DNA from: UBA2421 sp002343075
Lineage (GTDB): Bacteria; Planctomycetota; Phycisphaerae; Tepidisphaerales; Tepidisphaeraceae
NCBI GenBank assembly: GCA_937982565.1
Contig: CALJLN010000023.1
Span: 62,001 to 126,000, forward strand
Reading direction: 5' to 3'
DNA: 64,000 nucleotides
The position numbers and the translations under genes were made by a program. Under the pieces are notes generated by a model. The model saw only the letters and a list, made by a program, of their open reading frames with translations. It was not told the DNA's origin and did not search any database. Of this stretch, positions 1 through 7,622 are shown in pieces; positions within the stretch are counted from its first letter, which is position 1, and each line of letters starts with the position of its first letter.

Positions 1-214
1 GCTGGGAGGCGTCGCCGGGGTCATTTCCGCCGGGGGCAACTCGCAAAAAGTCAAAGAGCTGACGCCGAGTGGTGCCCGCCTCGCGCGGGGCGTCCCGAAC
101 CGTGAGCGGGTGCTGACAGGCCTCCATCACGTCGGCAATGTGCCGGACGTCAGGCCGAATCAGCTCCAGTTCCCGATCCACCAACCTGCCCGGAACCAAC
201 CACTGCAACAACAC
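1..214 (-). CDS. Possible N-terminal part of an unidentified protein, cut by the window edge
   Basis: A minus-strand frame stays open from about position 270 to the window edge. Its best start is a GTG at 212-214, giving about 71 residues. Third codon positions are mostly G or C, as in the real genes nearby, and the translation (beginning VLLQWLVPGRLVDRELEL, with a run containing PLTVRDAPREAGTTRR) looks protein-like. I do not recognise the family. The plus strand is also open here, so the strand choice is an inference from codon usage. The upstream spacer contains the terminator of the next minus-strand unit. Confidence 0.35.
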   Translation of the reverse strand, partial: MLLQWLVPGRLVDRELELIRPDVRHIADVMEACQHPLTVRDAPREAGTTRRQLFDFLRVAPGGNDPGDASQ

Positions 215-281
215 AGCGAGGAATCGTACGCATTCGGCCCCGGACGCCAAGCAGCTTATACTATTCTTCTATAAGACGAAA

Positions 282-308
282 CCGGCGGTCGATTATTTCG
301 ACCGCCGG
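282..308 (-). terminator. Intrinsic terminator after the small membrane peptide gene
   Basis: The two arms CCGGCGGTCGA (282-292) and TCGACCGCCGG (298-308) match over 11 base pairs around a TTATT loop. On the minus strand the hairpin is followed by TTTCGTC, a short U-run. It lies 33 bases after the stop of the 54-residue minus-strand gene, so it most likely ends the transcript of that gene and the coiled-coil gene upstream of it. Confidence 0.65.
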
Positions 309-341
309 CTAAAATTACTTAAGTCTTTGCCAAGTCAACAG

Positions 342-506
342 TTATGGCATGGTGAAAGGATAACCCGTGAACGCCTGTCCATATTTCATGAACATGGCGA
401 GCAGCGCCATCGCCTGAACAATCACCGCCACCCCTAGCAAGACGGTGTAAACATTGTTCCCCGCGCGAACCGGAATCACGTCGTTGCCTGCACCAATTCG
501 ACTCAT
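342..506 (-). CDS. 54-residue single-span membrane peptide
   Basis: A short gene with ATG at 504-506 and stop TAA at 342-344. The product starts MSRIGAGNDVIPVRAGNNVY, has one hydrophobic segment at about residues 19-40 (TVLLGVAVIVQAMALLAMFM), and ends AFTGYPFTMP. AGGTG lies six bases before the start. It follows the coiled-coil membrane protein gene by 47 bases on the same strand and precedes a strong terminator, so the two probably form an operon. Good spacing, a clean membrane segment and the operon position support a real gene. Function unknown; possibly a small partner of the upstream membrane protein (inference). Confidence 0.6.
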   Translation of the reverse strand: MSRIGAGNDVIPVRAGNNVYTVLLGVAVIVQAMALLAMFMKYGQAFTGYPFTMP

Positions 507-553
507 ACAGCACCTGCTTAACTAGTCTCAAAACTACAGACAGCCCAAGAGGA

Positions 554-1426
554 TCAGAGTTGCGTCCGGACTTCAACGCCAGCGCGAACGTCGGCAATCG
601 CCGGGCCATCGAGCCGACCTGTGGCCTCGTTCGGCTCGACGGAATCGACCGTCAGCACGCCGAGGAATTTGCCCGAGTCGCGATCAACCACCTTAAACTC
701 CATGCCGCGCATAACGCTATCGGCCGAACCGACGGAGATGGTTGCATATGGAATGCCTGCGATGGTACGCGTTGCCCGGACAACGCCGTTAATCGGGGGT
801 GCCCCACCGGCCAGGCCGGTTGGCGTCTCCAGGATCGAGGCGACATTTCCACCCATGTCCTTCAGAGCCTTTCCGAGCTTGCCGGACTGGTTTTGTGCCT
901 CGGCGAACTGCTCTGCCAGGAACCGGCGTTCTCGCTCGGTTACTTCCAGCTTGTTGGTCAAATCGCTGATGGTCATGGACTGCTCAGCGTTTTGCTTGGT
1001 CATGGTGTCGTTGGTCGTGCGAAGGCTGGCTGCCATGTCCTGCAGTTTGCTCTTGGTGTCTTCGCTGCTCTTGAGCGCCTCTGTAAGCCGGCTGAGGTCG
1101 GCTGACTGCAGGGCAAGCTGCGACTGCGCCTTGGCAAGCTCTGCATCGCGGTCGGCGACGAACTTATTGGCCGCGTCGCGGGCCTGCTTCATTTGCTCAA
1201 TCTGGGCGGTTGCAGTTTTGAAGTTTTCCGTTGCAGCACGGGTGGCGTCCTCAGCGGCGGCCTTGTAGTTCTCTGCCTCCTGGTTTTTCAGGGCCAATGC
1301 CTGATTGGCAGTCTCGGCCGCCTTTCGGGCGTCTTCGACAGTGTTAACGTAAGTGACGAACGCTGCCGAAGATACAATCGACAGCACGACCAACAATACG
1401 ACGAAGATCTTCGTCAGGGGACTCAA
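554..1426 (-). CDS. Coiled-coil membrane-anchored protein, unknown function
   Basis: A 290-residue protein with one N-terminal membrane segment (about residues 6-27, IFVVLLVVLSIVSSAAFVTY), probably a signal anchor. A long Ala/Glu/Lys/Gln-rich stretch at about 30-185 is strongly predicted by eye as coiled coil. The C-terminal domain (about 200-290) carries INGVVRATRTIAGIPYATISVGSADSV then MEFKVVDRDSGKFLGVLTV; this resembles the small beta-barrel domains seen in planctomycete cell-envelope proteins and FlgT-like C-termini, which would place it outside the membrane. No enzyme motif is visible. It is followed by a 54-residue membrane peptide in the same orientation. The envelope role is inferred from topology only. 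Confidence 0.8.
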   Translation of the reverse strand: MSPLTKIFVVLLVVLSIVSSAAFVTYVNTVEDARKAAETANQALALKNQEAENYKAAAEDATRAATENFKTATAQIEQMKQARDAANKFVADRDAELAKAQSQLALQSADLSRLTEALKSSEDTKSKLQDMAASLRTTNDTMTKQNAEQSMTISDLTNKLEVTERERRFLAEQFAEAQNQSGKLGKALKDMGGNVASILETPTGLAGGAPPINGVVRATRTIAGIPYATISVGSADSVMRGMEFKVVDRDSGKFLGVLTVDSVEPNEATGRLDGPAIADVRAGVEVRTQL

Positions 1427-1733
1427 GGGCGGCTCCTTGGATTGACGGTGTCAAATCAGTGGTGTTACGGCCTATCGCCGCATCCAGGTTCGCGCGATTT
1501 TCCGGCGAAAATCTCCGCGCCCAATGCTCGAAGTGTTATCGTATTGTGCCCTGCCGGGGTGTCAAGTTTAGGCTCGATTAACGTCAACTCACCCGCGTGA
1601 CGCCCGCGAGGCAAAAAACGCCTGTGGAACGCGAACTTCCCCCCCCTGCTCGTCAACGGCGCCCCGGGAGCGTTTCAGGCCTCATTTGCTTCAATCTAAT
1701 GGAAAATTGCGGTAGACTCCCCGATTGCGACGA
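1427..1733. other. Spacer between the coiled-coil gene and lpxC-fabZ
   Basis: About 307 bases between divergent genes. It holds the hairpin GATTTTC-CGGC-GAAAATC near 1497-1514, but no protein-like frame and no convincing promoter with normal spacing. Confidence 0.5.
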
Positions 1734-3053
1734 ATGGCAGTTTTGCAGAAAACCATTTCAAGGGAAGTGAGCCTCGACGGCCGCGGGTTGTTCAGCGGCG
1801 AGCCGGTTCGGATGACGTTCGCGCCGGCGGAGCCCGGGACGGGAATCACATTTATCCGCGAACAGGGCGAAAAAGTCGCCACCATCGCCGCTCATGTCAG
1901 CAATGTGCTCAAGCGGCCGCGCCGCACCTGCCTGCGAAATGGCACGCTGCACGTCGAAACCGTCGAACATTGCATGGCGGCGCTTGCGGGGCTGCAGATT
2001 GATAATGCCGTCGTCACCATCGCTGGTGGTGCGGTGGGCGAAGTGCCCATGGGGGATGGGTCGAGCCTGCCATTTGTGCAAGCGATTCGCGAAGCCGCCC
2101 CGATCGAGCAAACCGCAGCGGTTGAACCGCTCATCATCCGCAGACCGGTGCAAGTCACACTCGGCGATGCAACCCTCGCCGCCCTCCCCGGCCCGACCGA
2201 CCGGCTTGAAATCATTTACGATTTTGAGGCCCCCGCGCCCGTTGGCAGGCAGACGATCGCTTTCGTGCTAGGCAATGACGACTTTACCAGCAATCTCGCG
2301 CCTGCCCGCACATTTGTCTTCGAGCATGAAGCGCGAGAGCTGGCCGCCCGTGGGGTGGGCGCGCACCTCACCCCGCAGGATGTGCTGGTGATTTCCCCGC
2401 AAGGGCCTATCCAAAACCAGTACCGCTTTGCAGATGAATGCGCACGTCACAAGGTGCTCGACTTGATTGGCGATCTCTACCTCATCGGCAGGCCGATTCG
2501 AGGCCGGCTCGTAGCGCACAAGTCGGGCCACGAACTGAATCACATGCTCGCCCGCAAGCTTGTTGAACAGCACACGAGCAACGAACGGGAAAACCTGCTT
2601 CACCGCGACAGCGTGGCTTTGGACATCCGCAAGATCCAGCGCATCCTCCCGCACCGATATCCGATGTTGCTGGTTGACCGCGTGCTGAAGATCGAGGGCG
2701 ATACCCGGGCGATTGGCGTGAAGAATGTCACCTATAACGACATGGCTCTGCAAGGCCATTATCCCGGCCAGCCGATTTTCCCCGGGGTGCTCATTGTGGA
2801 AGCCCTGGCACAATTGGGCGGTATTTTGCTCAGCCAGAAACTCGAGCACACGGGAAAGCTTGCCGTCCTGCTCAGCATGGATAAGGTGAAGATGCGTCAT
2901 CCCGTGGTGCCGGGCGATCAGTTGATCTTGGAAGCGGTCGCCGTGCGCGTGAAGAGCCGCACCGGCCATGTCCGCTGTAAAGCGTATGTACAGGAGAAGG
3001 TAGCCGCCGAGGCGGAGATCAAATTCATGCTCGTGGATGCCGAGCCAGTCTAA
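1734..3053 (+). CDS. lpxC/fabZ: Bifunctional UDP-3-O-acyl-N-acetylglucosamine deacetylase / 3-hydroxyacyl-ACP dehydratase (LpxC-FabZ fusion)
   Basis: This 439-residue protein joins two lipid-pathway enzymes. Residues 1-290 are LpxC, the zinc deacetylase that commits UDP-GlcNAc to lipid A. Its zinc-binding HVETVEH is at 73-79, the second pair H239/D243 lies in HKVLDLIGD, and the HKSGH catalytic motif is at 262-266. Residues about 297-439 are FabZ, which removes water from 3-hydroxyacyl-ACP, with LPHRYPMLLVDR at 306-316, GHYPGQPIFPG at 341-351 and the catalytic Glu356. I chose ATG 1734 rather than the TTG at 1725. The fusion is known from Bacteroidetes, Chlorobi and planctomycetes. lpxA follows after 94 bases, probably in one operon. 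Confidence 0.96.
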   Translation: MAVLQKTISREVSLDGRGLFSGEPVRMTFAPAEPGTGITFIREQGEKVATIAAHVSNVLKRPRRTCLRNGTLHVETVEHCMAALAGLQIDNAVVTIAGGAVGEVPMGDGSSLPFVQAIREAAPIEQTAAVEPLIIRRPVQVTLGDATLAALPGPTDRLEIIYDFEAPAPVGRQTIAFVLGNDDFTSNLAPARTFVFEHEARELAARGVGAHLTPQDVLVISPQGPIQNQYRFADECARHKVLDLIGDLYLIGRPIRGRLVAHKSGHELNHMLARKLVEQHTSNERENLLHRDSVALDIRKIQRILPHRYPMLLVDRVLKIEGDTRAIGVKNVTYNDMALQGHYPGQPIFPGVLIVEALAQLGGILLSQKLEHTGKLAVLLSMDKVKMRHPVVPGDQLILEAVAVRVKSRTGHVRCKAYVQEKVAAEAEIKFMLVDAEPV

Positions 3054-3060
3054 ACGAAAG

Positions 3061-3139
3061 GCTGAAGGCTGAAGGATGAACTCTGAAGGATGAGATTGAG
3101 TAGTTTGTCATTTCATCCTTCATTCCTCATCCTTCATCC
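3061..3139. repeat. Heptamer-like repeat array with internal inverted repeats
   Basis: The spacer between lpxC-fabZ and lpxA is built from copies of a TGAAGGATGA word. TGAAGGATGAA (3070-3080) and TGAAGGATGAG (3084-3094) are followed by their reverse complements TTCATCCTTCA (3112-3122) and CTCATCCTTCA (3126-3136). The right half reads as near-tandem TTCATCC units. The two pairs could form alternative hairpins in the mRNA. Short heptamer repeats of this sort occur between genes in cyanobacteria and other bacteria; no function is evident here. Confidence 0.7.
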
Positions 3140-3147
3140 TTGGACTT

Positions 3148-3963
3148 ATGGCCAAAATTGCCCCCAATTCGATCATCGATCCCAAGGCCAGCGTTGCTGA
3201 CGACGTGGAGATTGGCCCTTTTTGCACCATCGGGCCGGATGTCACCATCGGCGCCGGCACAAAACTCATCAGCCATGTGGCCATTCTCGGTCGAACGAGG
3301 GTGGGTGCCAATAATGTTTTCCATCCATTTGCGGTCGTGGGAGATTACCCACAAGACCTGAAATACAAAGGTGAACCGACGGGCGTTGAAATCGGCGACG
3401 GCAACCAGATTCGCGAGCATGCGACCATCCATGCCGGAACAGTCTACGGCGGCACCATCAACGGCGGCGGGATCACACGGGTGGGAGACAACAACCTGCT
3501 GATGGTGAACGCGCACGTCGGCCATGATTGCCAGCTAGGCTCACGCAATATCATTGCAAACAATGTCATGCTTGCGGGCCACGTGGTCATGGGGAACAAC
3601 ATCGTTCTCAATGGCCTGGTGGGAGTAAACGCGTGGGTGACGATCGGCGATTATGCCTACATCGGTGGCGCGGCGCGGATTCACCATGACGTGCCGCCTT
3701 TTGTCAAAGTGAGTGATAAAGACAGCATCCGTGCGCTCAACGAAGTCGGCCTGCGCCGAGCGGGTTTCGATGACGCCGACATCAGCGCGCTCAGCGAAGC
3801 CACCCGCCGGCTCTTCACACGATCCACGCAGCCGCTCAGCGTGACGATGGCACAGTTCGACACGAGCAACGGCATCAACCCGCACGTCAAGGCGATGATC
3901 GACTTCCTCCGAAGGCGCGACAGCGGGAAGTATGGGCGGTATCTTGAAGGGTTGCGGAAGTGA
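3148..3963 (+). CDS. lpxA: Acyl-ACP:UDP-N-acetylglucosamine (or UDP-GlcNAc3N) O/N-acyltransferase
   Basis: The 271-residue product is LpxA, the first acyltransferase of lipid A synthesis, acting in the cytoplasm. Residues 1-180 show the left-handed beta-helix hexapeptide pattern (IGP, IGAG, VGAN, IGDG, VGDN, and so on). The catalytic His is H126 within NAHVGHDC, equivalent to His125 of E. coli. The alpha-helical C-terminus (about 190-271) contains SIRALNEVGLRRAGF, typical of LpxA. Length is close to the usual 260. An oxidoreductase gene two genes downstream raises the possibility that the substrate is UDP-GlcNAc3N (see findings). Confidence 0.96.
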   Translation: MAKIAPNSIIDPKASVADDVEIGPFCTIGPDVTIGAGTKLISHVAILGRTRVGANNVFHPFAVVGDYPQDLKYKGEPTGVEIGDGNQIREHATIHAGTVYGGTINGGGITRVGDNNLLMVNAHVGHDCQLGSRNIIANNVMLAGHVVMGNNIVLNGLVGVNAWVTIGDYAYIGGAARIHHDVPPFVKVSDKDSIRALNEVGLRRAGFDDADISALSEATRRLFTRSTQPLSVTMAQFDTSNGINPHVKAMIDFLRRRDSGKYGRYLEGLRK

Positions 3964-3977
3964 GCCGAGGGCCGGGC

Positions 3978-4274
3978 ATGCCAGTGAAGATGCAATATGA
4001 TCGCGCAAAACTCGTGGCATTCTGCCGTAAGTGGCGCATCAAGCGCCTGTCATTTTTTGGCTCCGTTGTGCGCGACGACTTTTCTGCGGAGAGCGATGTA
4101 GACGTATTGTATGTTTTTGAGGACGGCAAAACGCCCGGCTGGGACATCACCACCTGTGAAGAGGAACTTTCGGAGATTTTGGGGAGGAAGGTCGACTTTG
4201 TACCCGAGCACGGAGTAAACCGCTGGATTCGCGCTCGCGTGCTGCGCGAGGCCGAGGTGCAGTATGAAGGGTGA
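3978..4274 (+). CDS. MntA-type minimal nucleotidyltransferase, probable antitoxin
   Basis: A 98-residue minimal nucleotidyltransferase with the signature GS-x10-DxD: Gly28-Ser29, then Asp40 and Asp42 in ESDVDVLYVF. In characterised HepT/MntA pairs this enzyme transfers AMP to a tyrosine of the HEPN toxin and so silences it. The next gene overlaps the end of this one by 11 bases and encodes the matching HEPN protein. I chose ATG 3978, with GAGG upstream; a GTG at 3960 overlapping the lpxA stop is possible. The pair lies inside a lipid A operon, which suggests insertion by transfer. Confidence 0.9.
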   Translation: MPVKMQYDRAKLVAFCRKWRIKRLSFFGSVVRDDFSAESDVDVLYVFEDGKTPGWDITTCEEELSEILGRKVDFVPEHGVNRWIRARVLREAEVQYEG

Positions 4275-4614
4275 CATACTATACCTCGGTCATATGATCG
4301 ATATGGCAAGGTTGGCGCAATCATTTGTCCGGGGCAGGGTCTACGATGAATTGAAAGGCGATAAGGCTTTTGAGAGAGCACTTGTACATGCGCTGCAGAT
4401 CATTTGGGCAGCGGCACGGCGCGTTTCGGATGAGTTTCGGCAACAGCACTCATACATTCCGTGGCGTCAGATCGTCGCATTCCGGCATCGGGTTGTGCAT
4501 GACTATCTGAACGTTGAACACCAGATCGTCTGGGACATCGCCAACAAAGAACTTCAACCGTTGGTTGACGCATTGGCCGCGATTTTGCCAGCGCAACCCG
4601 AGGAAGAGGATTGA
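4264..4614 (+). CDS. HepT-like HEPN-domain toxin (DUF86)
   Basis: A 116-residue all-helical HEPN protein. It has the exact RX4HXY signature: Arg74, His79 and Tyr81 in RHRVVHDY. In studied systems this motif forms the RNase active site, and the Tyr is the residue modified by MntA. It overlaps the nucleotidyltransferase gene by 11 bases, the usual arrangement of this toxin-antitoxin type. The stop TGA at 4612-4614 abuts the ATG of the oxidoreductase gene at 4615, so all are probably on one mRNA with lpxA. Confidence 0.9.
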   Translation: MKGDILYLGHMIDMARLAQSFVRGRVYDELKGDKAFERALVHALQIIWAAARRVSDEFRQQHSYIPWRQIVAFRHRVVHDYLNVEHQIVWDIANKELQPLVDALAAILPAQPEEED

Positions 4615-5652
4615 ATGCAATCACCACCGCCAATCCCCTCCCGCCCCAATGCCAAGCTTCCCGTCGCTGTCGTCGGTTGCGGGCGCATGGGTAAGCTGCA
4701 CGCGCGCGTTTACTCGCAAATGCCCGATACGCATCTGGTTGGCGTGTATGACGCCGACCGCGGGGCTGCCGAGGCGGCGGCGGAAGAGTATGGCACGCAG
4801 GCGTTTCATAACCTGAAAGATCTGCTGCCAATGGTCGCCGCCGCCACGATTGCGGTGCCCACGAAGTATCATGCCGACCTTGCCGAGCCGTTTCTGCGCC
4901 GAGGGGTCGCCTGTTTGATCGAAAAGCCGCTTGCCAAGGACGTCTTTGACTGCCGGCGTATCATTGAAGCTTCACACCGGTTTCAGCCGATCGTCCAGGT
5001 CGGCCACATCGAGCGTTTTAACCCCGCTGTCCGCGCCATGCGCAAGCTCGACATACGACCACAGTTTATGGAAGTGACGCGCATCAGCCCGCTCACATTC
5101 CGGTCGATTGATGTCGGCGTGGTGCTCGACATGATGATTCACGACATTGACATCGTGCTAAGCCTTGCCGGTGGAAGCGAAGTGACGCAGATCGATGCTG
5201 TGGGCGTGAGCGTCATCGGCGACGTGGAGGACATCTGCAACGCCCGCCTCACCTTCGCCAACGGTTGCGTCGCCAATATCACCGCGTCGCGCCTCGCCAT
5301 GAAGACCGAACGCAAGCTGCGCGTCTTTTCGCAGGACGCATATGTCTCTCTCGATTACGGTAAACGCTATGGCATGGTCGCCCACCGCGGGGGCAATGTG
5401 GACGCCATTCGCGAGGCGGTGGCGCGAATTCGCTCGGGCGAGGTGGACGATTTATCGCAGCTGAACTTCGGCGATCTGATCAACATCGAAGAACTTAAGA
5501 TCGACGACACAGAGCCGATTCGTGCCGAGTTGGATGAATTCGTCGATGCCGTGATGCACAACAAGCCATCGCCCGTCCCGGCAGAAGATGGCATGCGAGC
5601 GGTCGAGATTGCCACCAAAATCGTGGAGAAAATCGGCGGGAAGACGGTTTAA
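4615..5652 (+). CDS. Gfo/Idh/MocA-family NAD(P)-dependent oxidoreductase
   Basis: A 345-residue sugar dehydrogenase-type protein. The Rossmann motif VVGCGRMGKLHARVY is near residues 19-33 and the family motif EKPLAKD near 102-108, containing the conserved lysine. The C-terminal half has the alpha/beta fold with VLDMMIHDIDI. It is translationally adjacent to the HEPN gene and in the lpxA transcription unit. In Acidithiobacillus ferrooxidans a Gfo/Idh relative, GnnA, oxidises UDP-GlcNAc for making UDP-GlcNAc3N, the substrate of its LpxA. A similar role is a reasonable inference here, but no GnnB-type aminotransferase is seen in the window. Confidence 0.88.
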   Translation: MQSPPPIPSRPNAKLPVAVVGCGRMGKLHARVYSQMPDTHLVGVYDADRGAAEAAAEEYGTQAFHNLKDLLPMVAAATIAVPTKYHADLAEPFLRRGVACLIEKPLAKDVFDCRRIIEASHRFQPIVQVGHIERFNPAVRAMRKLDIRPQFMEVTRISPLTFRSIDVGVVLDMMIHDIDIVLSLAGGSEVTQIDAVGVSVIGDVEDICNARLTFANGCVANITASRLAMKTERKLRVFSQDAYVSLDYGKRYGMVAHRGGNVDAIREAVARIRSGEVDDLSQLNFGDLINIEELKIDDTEPIRAELDEFVDAVMHNKPSPVPAEDGMRAVEIATKIVEKIGGKTV

Positions 5653-5683
5653 CCCCAGCGTCAGCTAGCGCACAACTTGCGGT

Positions 5684-6199
5684 CTAAATCAACCTTGCGA
5701 TGCAGAGGGCGGCTTCTTCGACCCCCAGATGCGTCACTTCCAGTTCCCTGGCTGCCACCTCGCGATAGAGCGACTCTCGCTCGGTTAACAGCCTCTGGAT
5801 TTCTTCAATGCCCCCGCCGGCGCTGGTAAGCGGCGGGCGCGACTCCGCGGACGACGGGTCGGCCCCGATGCGCCTCAGCAACACCGCAGGGTCGCATTTG
5901 AGGTAGATCACGCTTGCACCACTCGCTTTGATCGCGGCCCGGTTTTCCGGGCGCAGCACCGCCCCGCCGCCCAGCGCCACAACGTGATCGTCCAGTTTGC
6001 ACGCCTCGGCCACCGCTGCGGCTTCTAGATCGCGGAAGTACGCTTCGCCTTGATCTATAAAAATGCCAGCGATCGAACGGCCGGCCTGCCTGACGATCAT
6101 CGCATCGGTATCGGCGAAATTCTGCGACAATTCGCACGCCAGCCGTCTGCCGATCGAGCTTTTTCCGCTGCCGCGATATCCCACCAGCATGATAAGCAT
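5684..6199 (-). CDS. aroK: Shikimate kinase
   Basis: The 171-residue product phosphorylates shikimate at O3 with ATP in the chorismate pathway (cytoplasm). The Walker A loop GYRGSGKS is at residues 7-14; DTDAMI at about 31-36 supplies substrate and Mg-binding acids; VALGGGAVLR at about 73-82 is the family glycine-rich shikimate-binding motif. Length fits the family. Two ATGs (6199 and 6190) are possible starts. The gene is transcribed away from the RidA gene at 6251 with a 51-base shared upstream region, and converges on the oxidoreductase gene. Confidence 0.9.
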   Translation of the reverse strand: MLIMLVGYRGSGKSSIGRRLACELSQNFADTDAMIVRQAGRSIAGIFIDQGEAYFRDLEAAAVAEACKLDDHVVALGGGAVLRPENRAAIKASGASVIYLKCDPAVLLRRIGADPSSAESRPPLTSAGGGIEEIQRLLTERESLYREVAARELEVTHLGVEEAALCIARLI

Positions 6200-6250
6200 G
6201 CCGCCATTATCGACTGGACAATCGCCTCTTCAACCGCGAAAACCTCTGCC

Positions 6251-6664
6251 ATGAGCGATATCAACATCACCACATCAGAACGCTTCGGCCGTGTTTGCGC
6301 GAGCAGCGGCAGTCAGTGGGAACCGAAAATGGGCTACAGCCGGGCAGTGCGCAGCGGCAATGTGATCGCGGTCACGGGCACCGTCGGTATCAATGCCGAC
6401 GGCACCTGGCCCCCGACCCTTGCCGGGCAGACGCAGCGCGCGCTCGATATCATCCTAGCCGCCCTCGCCAGGCTCGGCGGAAAGCCGGAACACGTCATCC
6501 GCACGCGCATCTACTGCACCGACATCAGCAAGTGGGAAGAAATCGCCAGCGTCCACGGCAGGATCTTCGGCGAAATCCGACCCGCCACCACCCTGCTCGG
6601 CGTGAGCAAACTCATTGATGACGCGGCTCAGATTGAGATCGAAGTCGACGCGATTGTTGCGTGA
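6251..6664 (+). CDS. RidA family (YjgF/YER057c/UK114) protein
   Basis: A 137-residue single-domain protein. The family pattern is present: a central GGKPEHVIRTRIYCTDISKW stretch, whose Arg is the position used by RidA to hydrolyse imines/enamines, and a C-terminal EIEVDAIVA. RidA members remove reactive 2-aminoacrylate in the cytoplasm, but this protein has an unusual N-terminus (WEPKMGYSRAVRSG) shared with a subgroup of unknown substrate. ATG 6251 is chosen because the upstream extension shows no homology-like pattern. It stands alone, divergent from aroK. Confidence 0.85.
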   Translation: MSDINITTSERFGRVCASSGSQWEPKMGYSRAVRSGNVIAVTGTVGINADGTWPPTLAGQTQRALDIILAALARLGGKPEHVIRTRIYCTDISKWEEIASVHGRIFGEIRPATTLLGVSKLIDDAAQIEIEVDAIVA

Positions 6665-6685
6665 TGCGTTCGTTTCGTAACGGGC

Positions 6686-6720
6686 GCGAAAAATACCCCG
6701 CGAGCCGATAGCTCGCGGGG
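6686..6720 (-). terminator. Intrinsic terminator of rpsD
   Basis: CCCCGCGAGC (6696-6705) pairs with GCTCGCGGGG (6711-6720) over 10 base pairs around a five-base loop. On the minus strand it is followed by TATTTTTCGC. It lies about 70 bases beyond the rpsD stop. It may also stop the convergent RidA transcript. Confidence 0.8.
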
Positions 6721-6791
6721 CAGGGGTTCGTTGAATTTTGCGAAAAAGACCCTCGCAGCGAAGAACCTCGAACCGAAGTATTGGAAAACGA

Positions 6792-7388
6792 TCACCGATA
6801 AAATTCGATGATCAGGTTCAGGTTGACCTCAAACGGAACATCTTCCGGTGAAGGCAACGCCAGAACCTTGGCTGTGAGGGCGGAGGGGTTCCACTCCAGC
6901 CAGCCGGGCACGTTATGGCCGGCGGCTGTTTCCATGTTCTCGCGCAGCAACTTGTGAATGCCTTCTTTGAAGGTAATCGTATCGCCGGGCTTTACATGGA
7001 CGCTGGCAATGTCGGTCTTGCGGCCATTCAGCAACACATGCCCGTGGGATACGATCTGCCGGGTCGCCCAGATTGTTCGCCCGACGCCGAGGCGGCGGAG
7101 AATGTTGTCTAATCGCGTTTCGAGCAACTGCATCAGGGAGTTACCCGTGTTGCCCTTCGATCGCTTGGCTTCGTCGAGATATTTACGGAACTGCTTTTCC
7201 ATCACCGAATAGTGATATCGCAGTTTCTGCTTCTCAAGCATGCGCACGCCGTATTCAGTGGCGCGCCGGCCTCGAAAGCCATGCATTCCGGGGATTTCCA
7301 GGTCTTTACCAGTGTGCTTGGGGATGTCGGCAATCGGCACACCCACTCGGCGGGACAACTTGACCTTGGGTCCGAGATAACGGCCCAT
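6792..7388 (-). CDS. rpsD: 30S ribosomal protein S4
   Basis: The 198-residue product is uS4, a primary binder of the 5' domain of 16S rRNA. The start MGRYLGPKVKLSRRVG at ATG 7388 is typical, and an in-frame upstream extension is ignored. The S4 RNA-binding domain lies at about 88-150 (LETRLDNILRRLG...TRQIVSHGHVLLNG). No CXXC zinc motif is present, so it is the zinc-free form. It is a lone gene here instead of lying in the alpha operon with rpsM/rpsK/rpoA, and has its own terminator. Confidence 0.97.
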   Translation of the reverse strand: MGRYLGPKVKLSRRVGVPIADIPKHTGKDLEIPGMHGFRGRRATEYGVRMLEKQKLRYHYSVMEKQFRKYLDEAKRSKGNTGNSLMQLLETRLDNILRRLGVGRTIWATRQIVSHGHVLLNGRKTDIASVHVKPGDTITFKEGIHKLLRENMETAAGHNVPGWLEWNPSALTAKVLALPSPEDVPFEVNLNLIIEFYR

Positions 7389-7406
7389 GAGATACTCCGC
7401 TTTCTT

Positions 7407-7423
7407 CCGGCGAAAGTCGCCGG
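7407..7423 (-). promoter_or_regulatory. Hairpin in the rpsD leader, possible autoregulatory site
   Basis: CCGGCGA (7407-7413) and TCGCCGG (7417-7423) form a perfect 7-bp stem with a three-base loop, about 18 bases upstream of the rpsD ATG on the minus strand. S4 represses its own mRNA in several bacteria, so a leader hairpin near the ribosome binding site is a plausible S4 target. This is inference; no similarity to a known S4 site was established. Confidence 0.3.
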
Positions 7424-7622
7424 ACTCAAAACATGCACCGCGAGCGCAAAATATTGCAAACACTCGACTTACGCGCGTTTCACGGAGCGATGGTTCTGAG
7501 GCATCGACCCGCGATTTTCCGCCCGAATTCGCAACCGAACTCCGTCAGCGGGGCGAAGCAATATATCGGAACGCCGGAAATTCTCAAGGACTGCGTGACT
7601 TCGATCCGGGGCCGGTTCGCGT

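Noticed and set aside
1..270. Plus-strand open frame at the left edge
   Set aside because: Less protein-like (many Gln, His, Pro and Asn) than the minus frame and it ends at a TAA near 272 without a known pattern.
319..609. 96-residue minus-strand frame overlapping the end of the coiled-coil gene
   Set aside because: It overlaps two better-supported genes in another phase and has a basic, low-complexity product.
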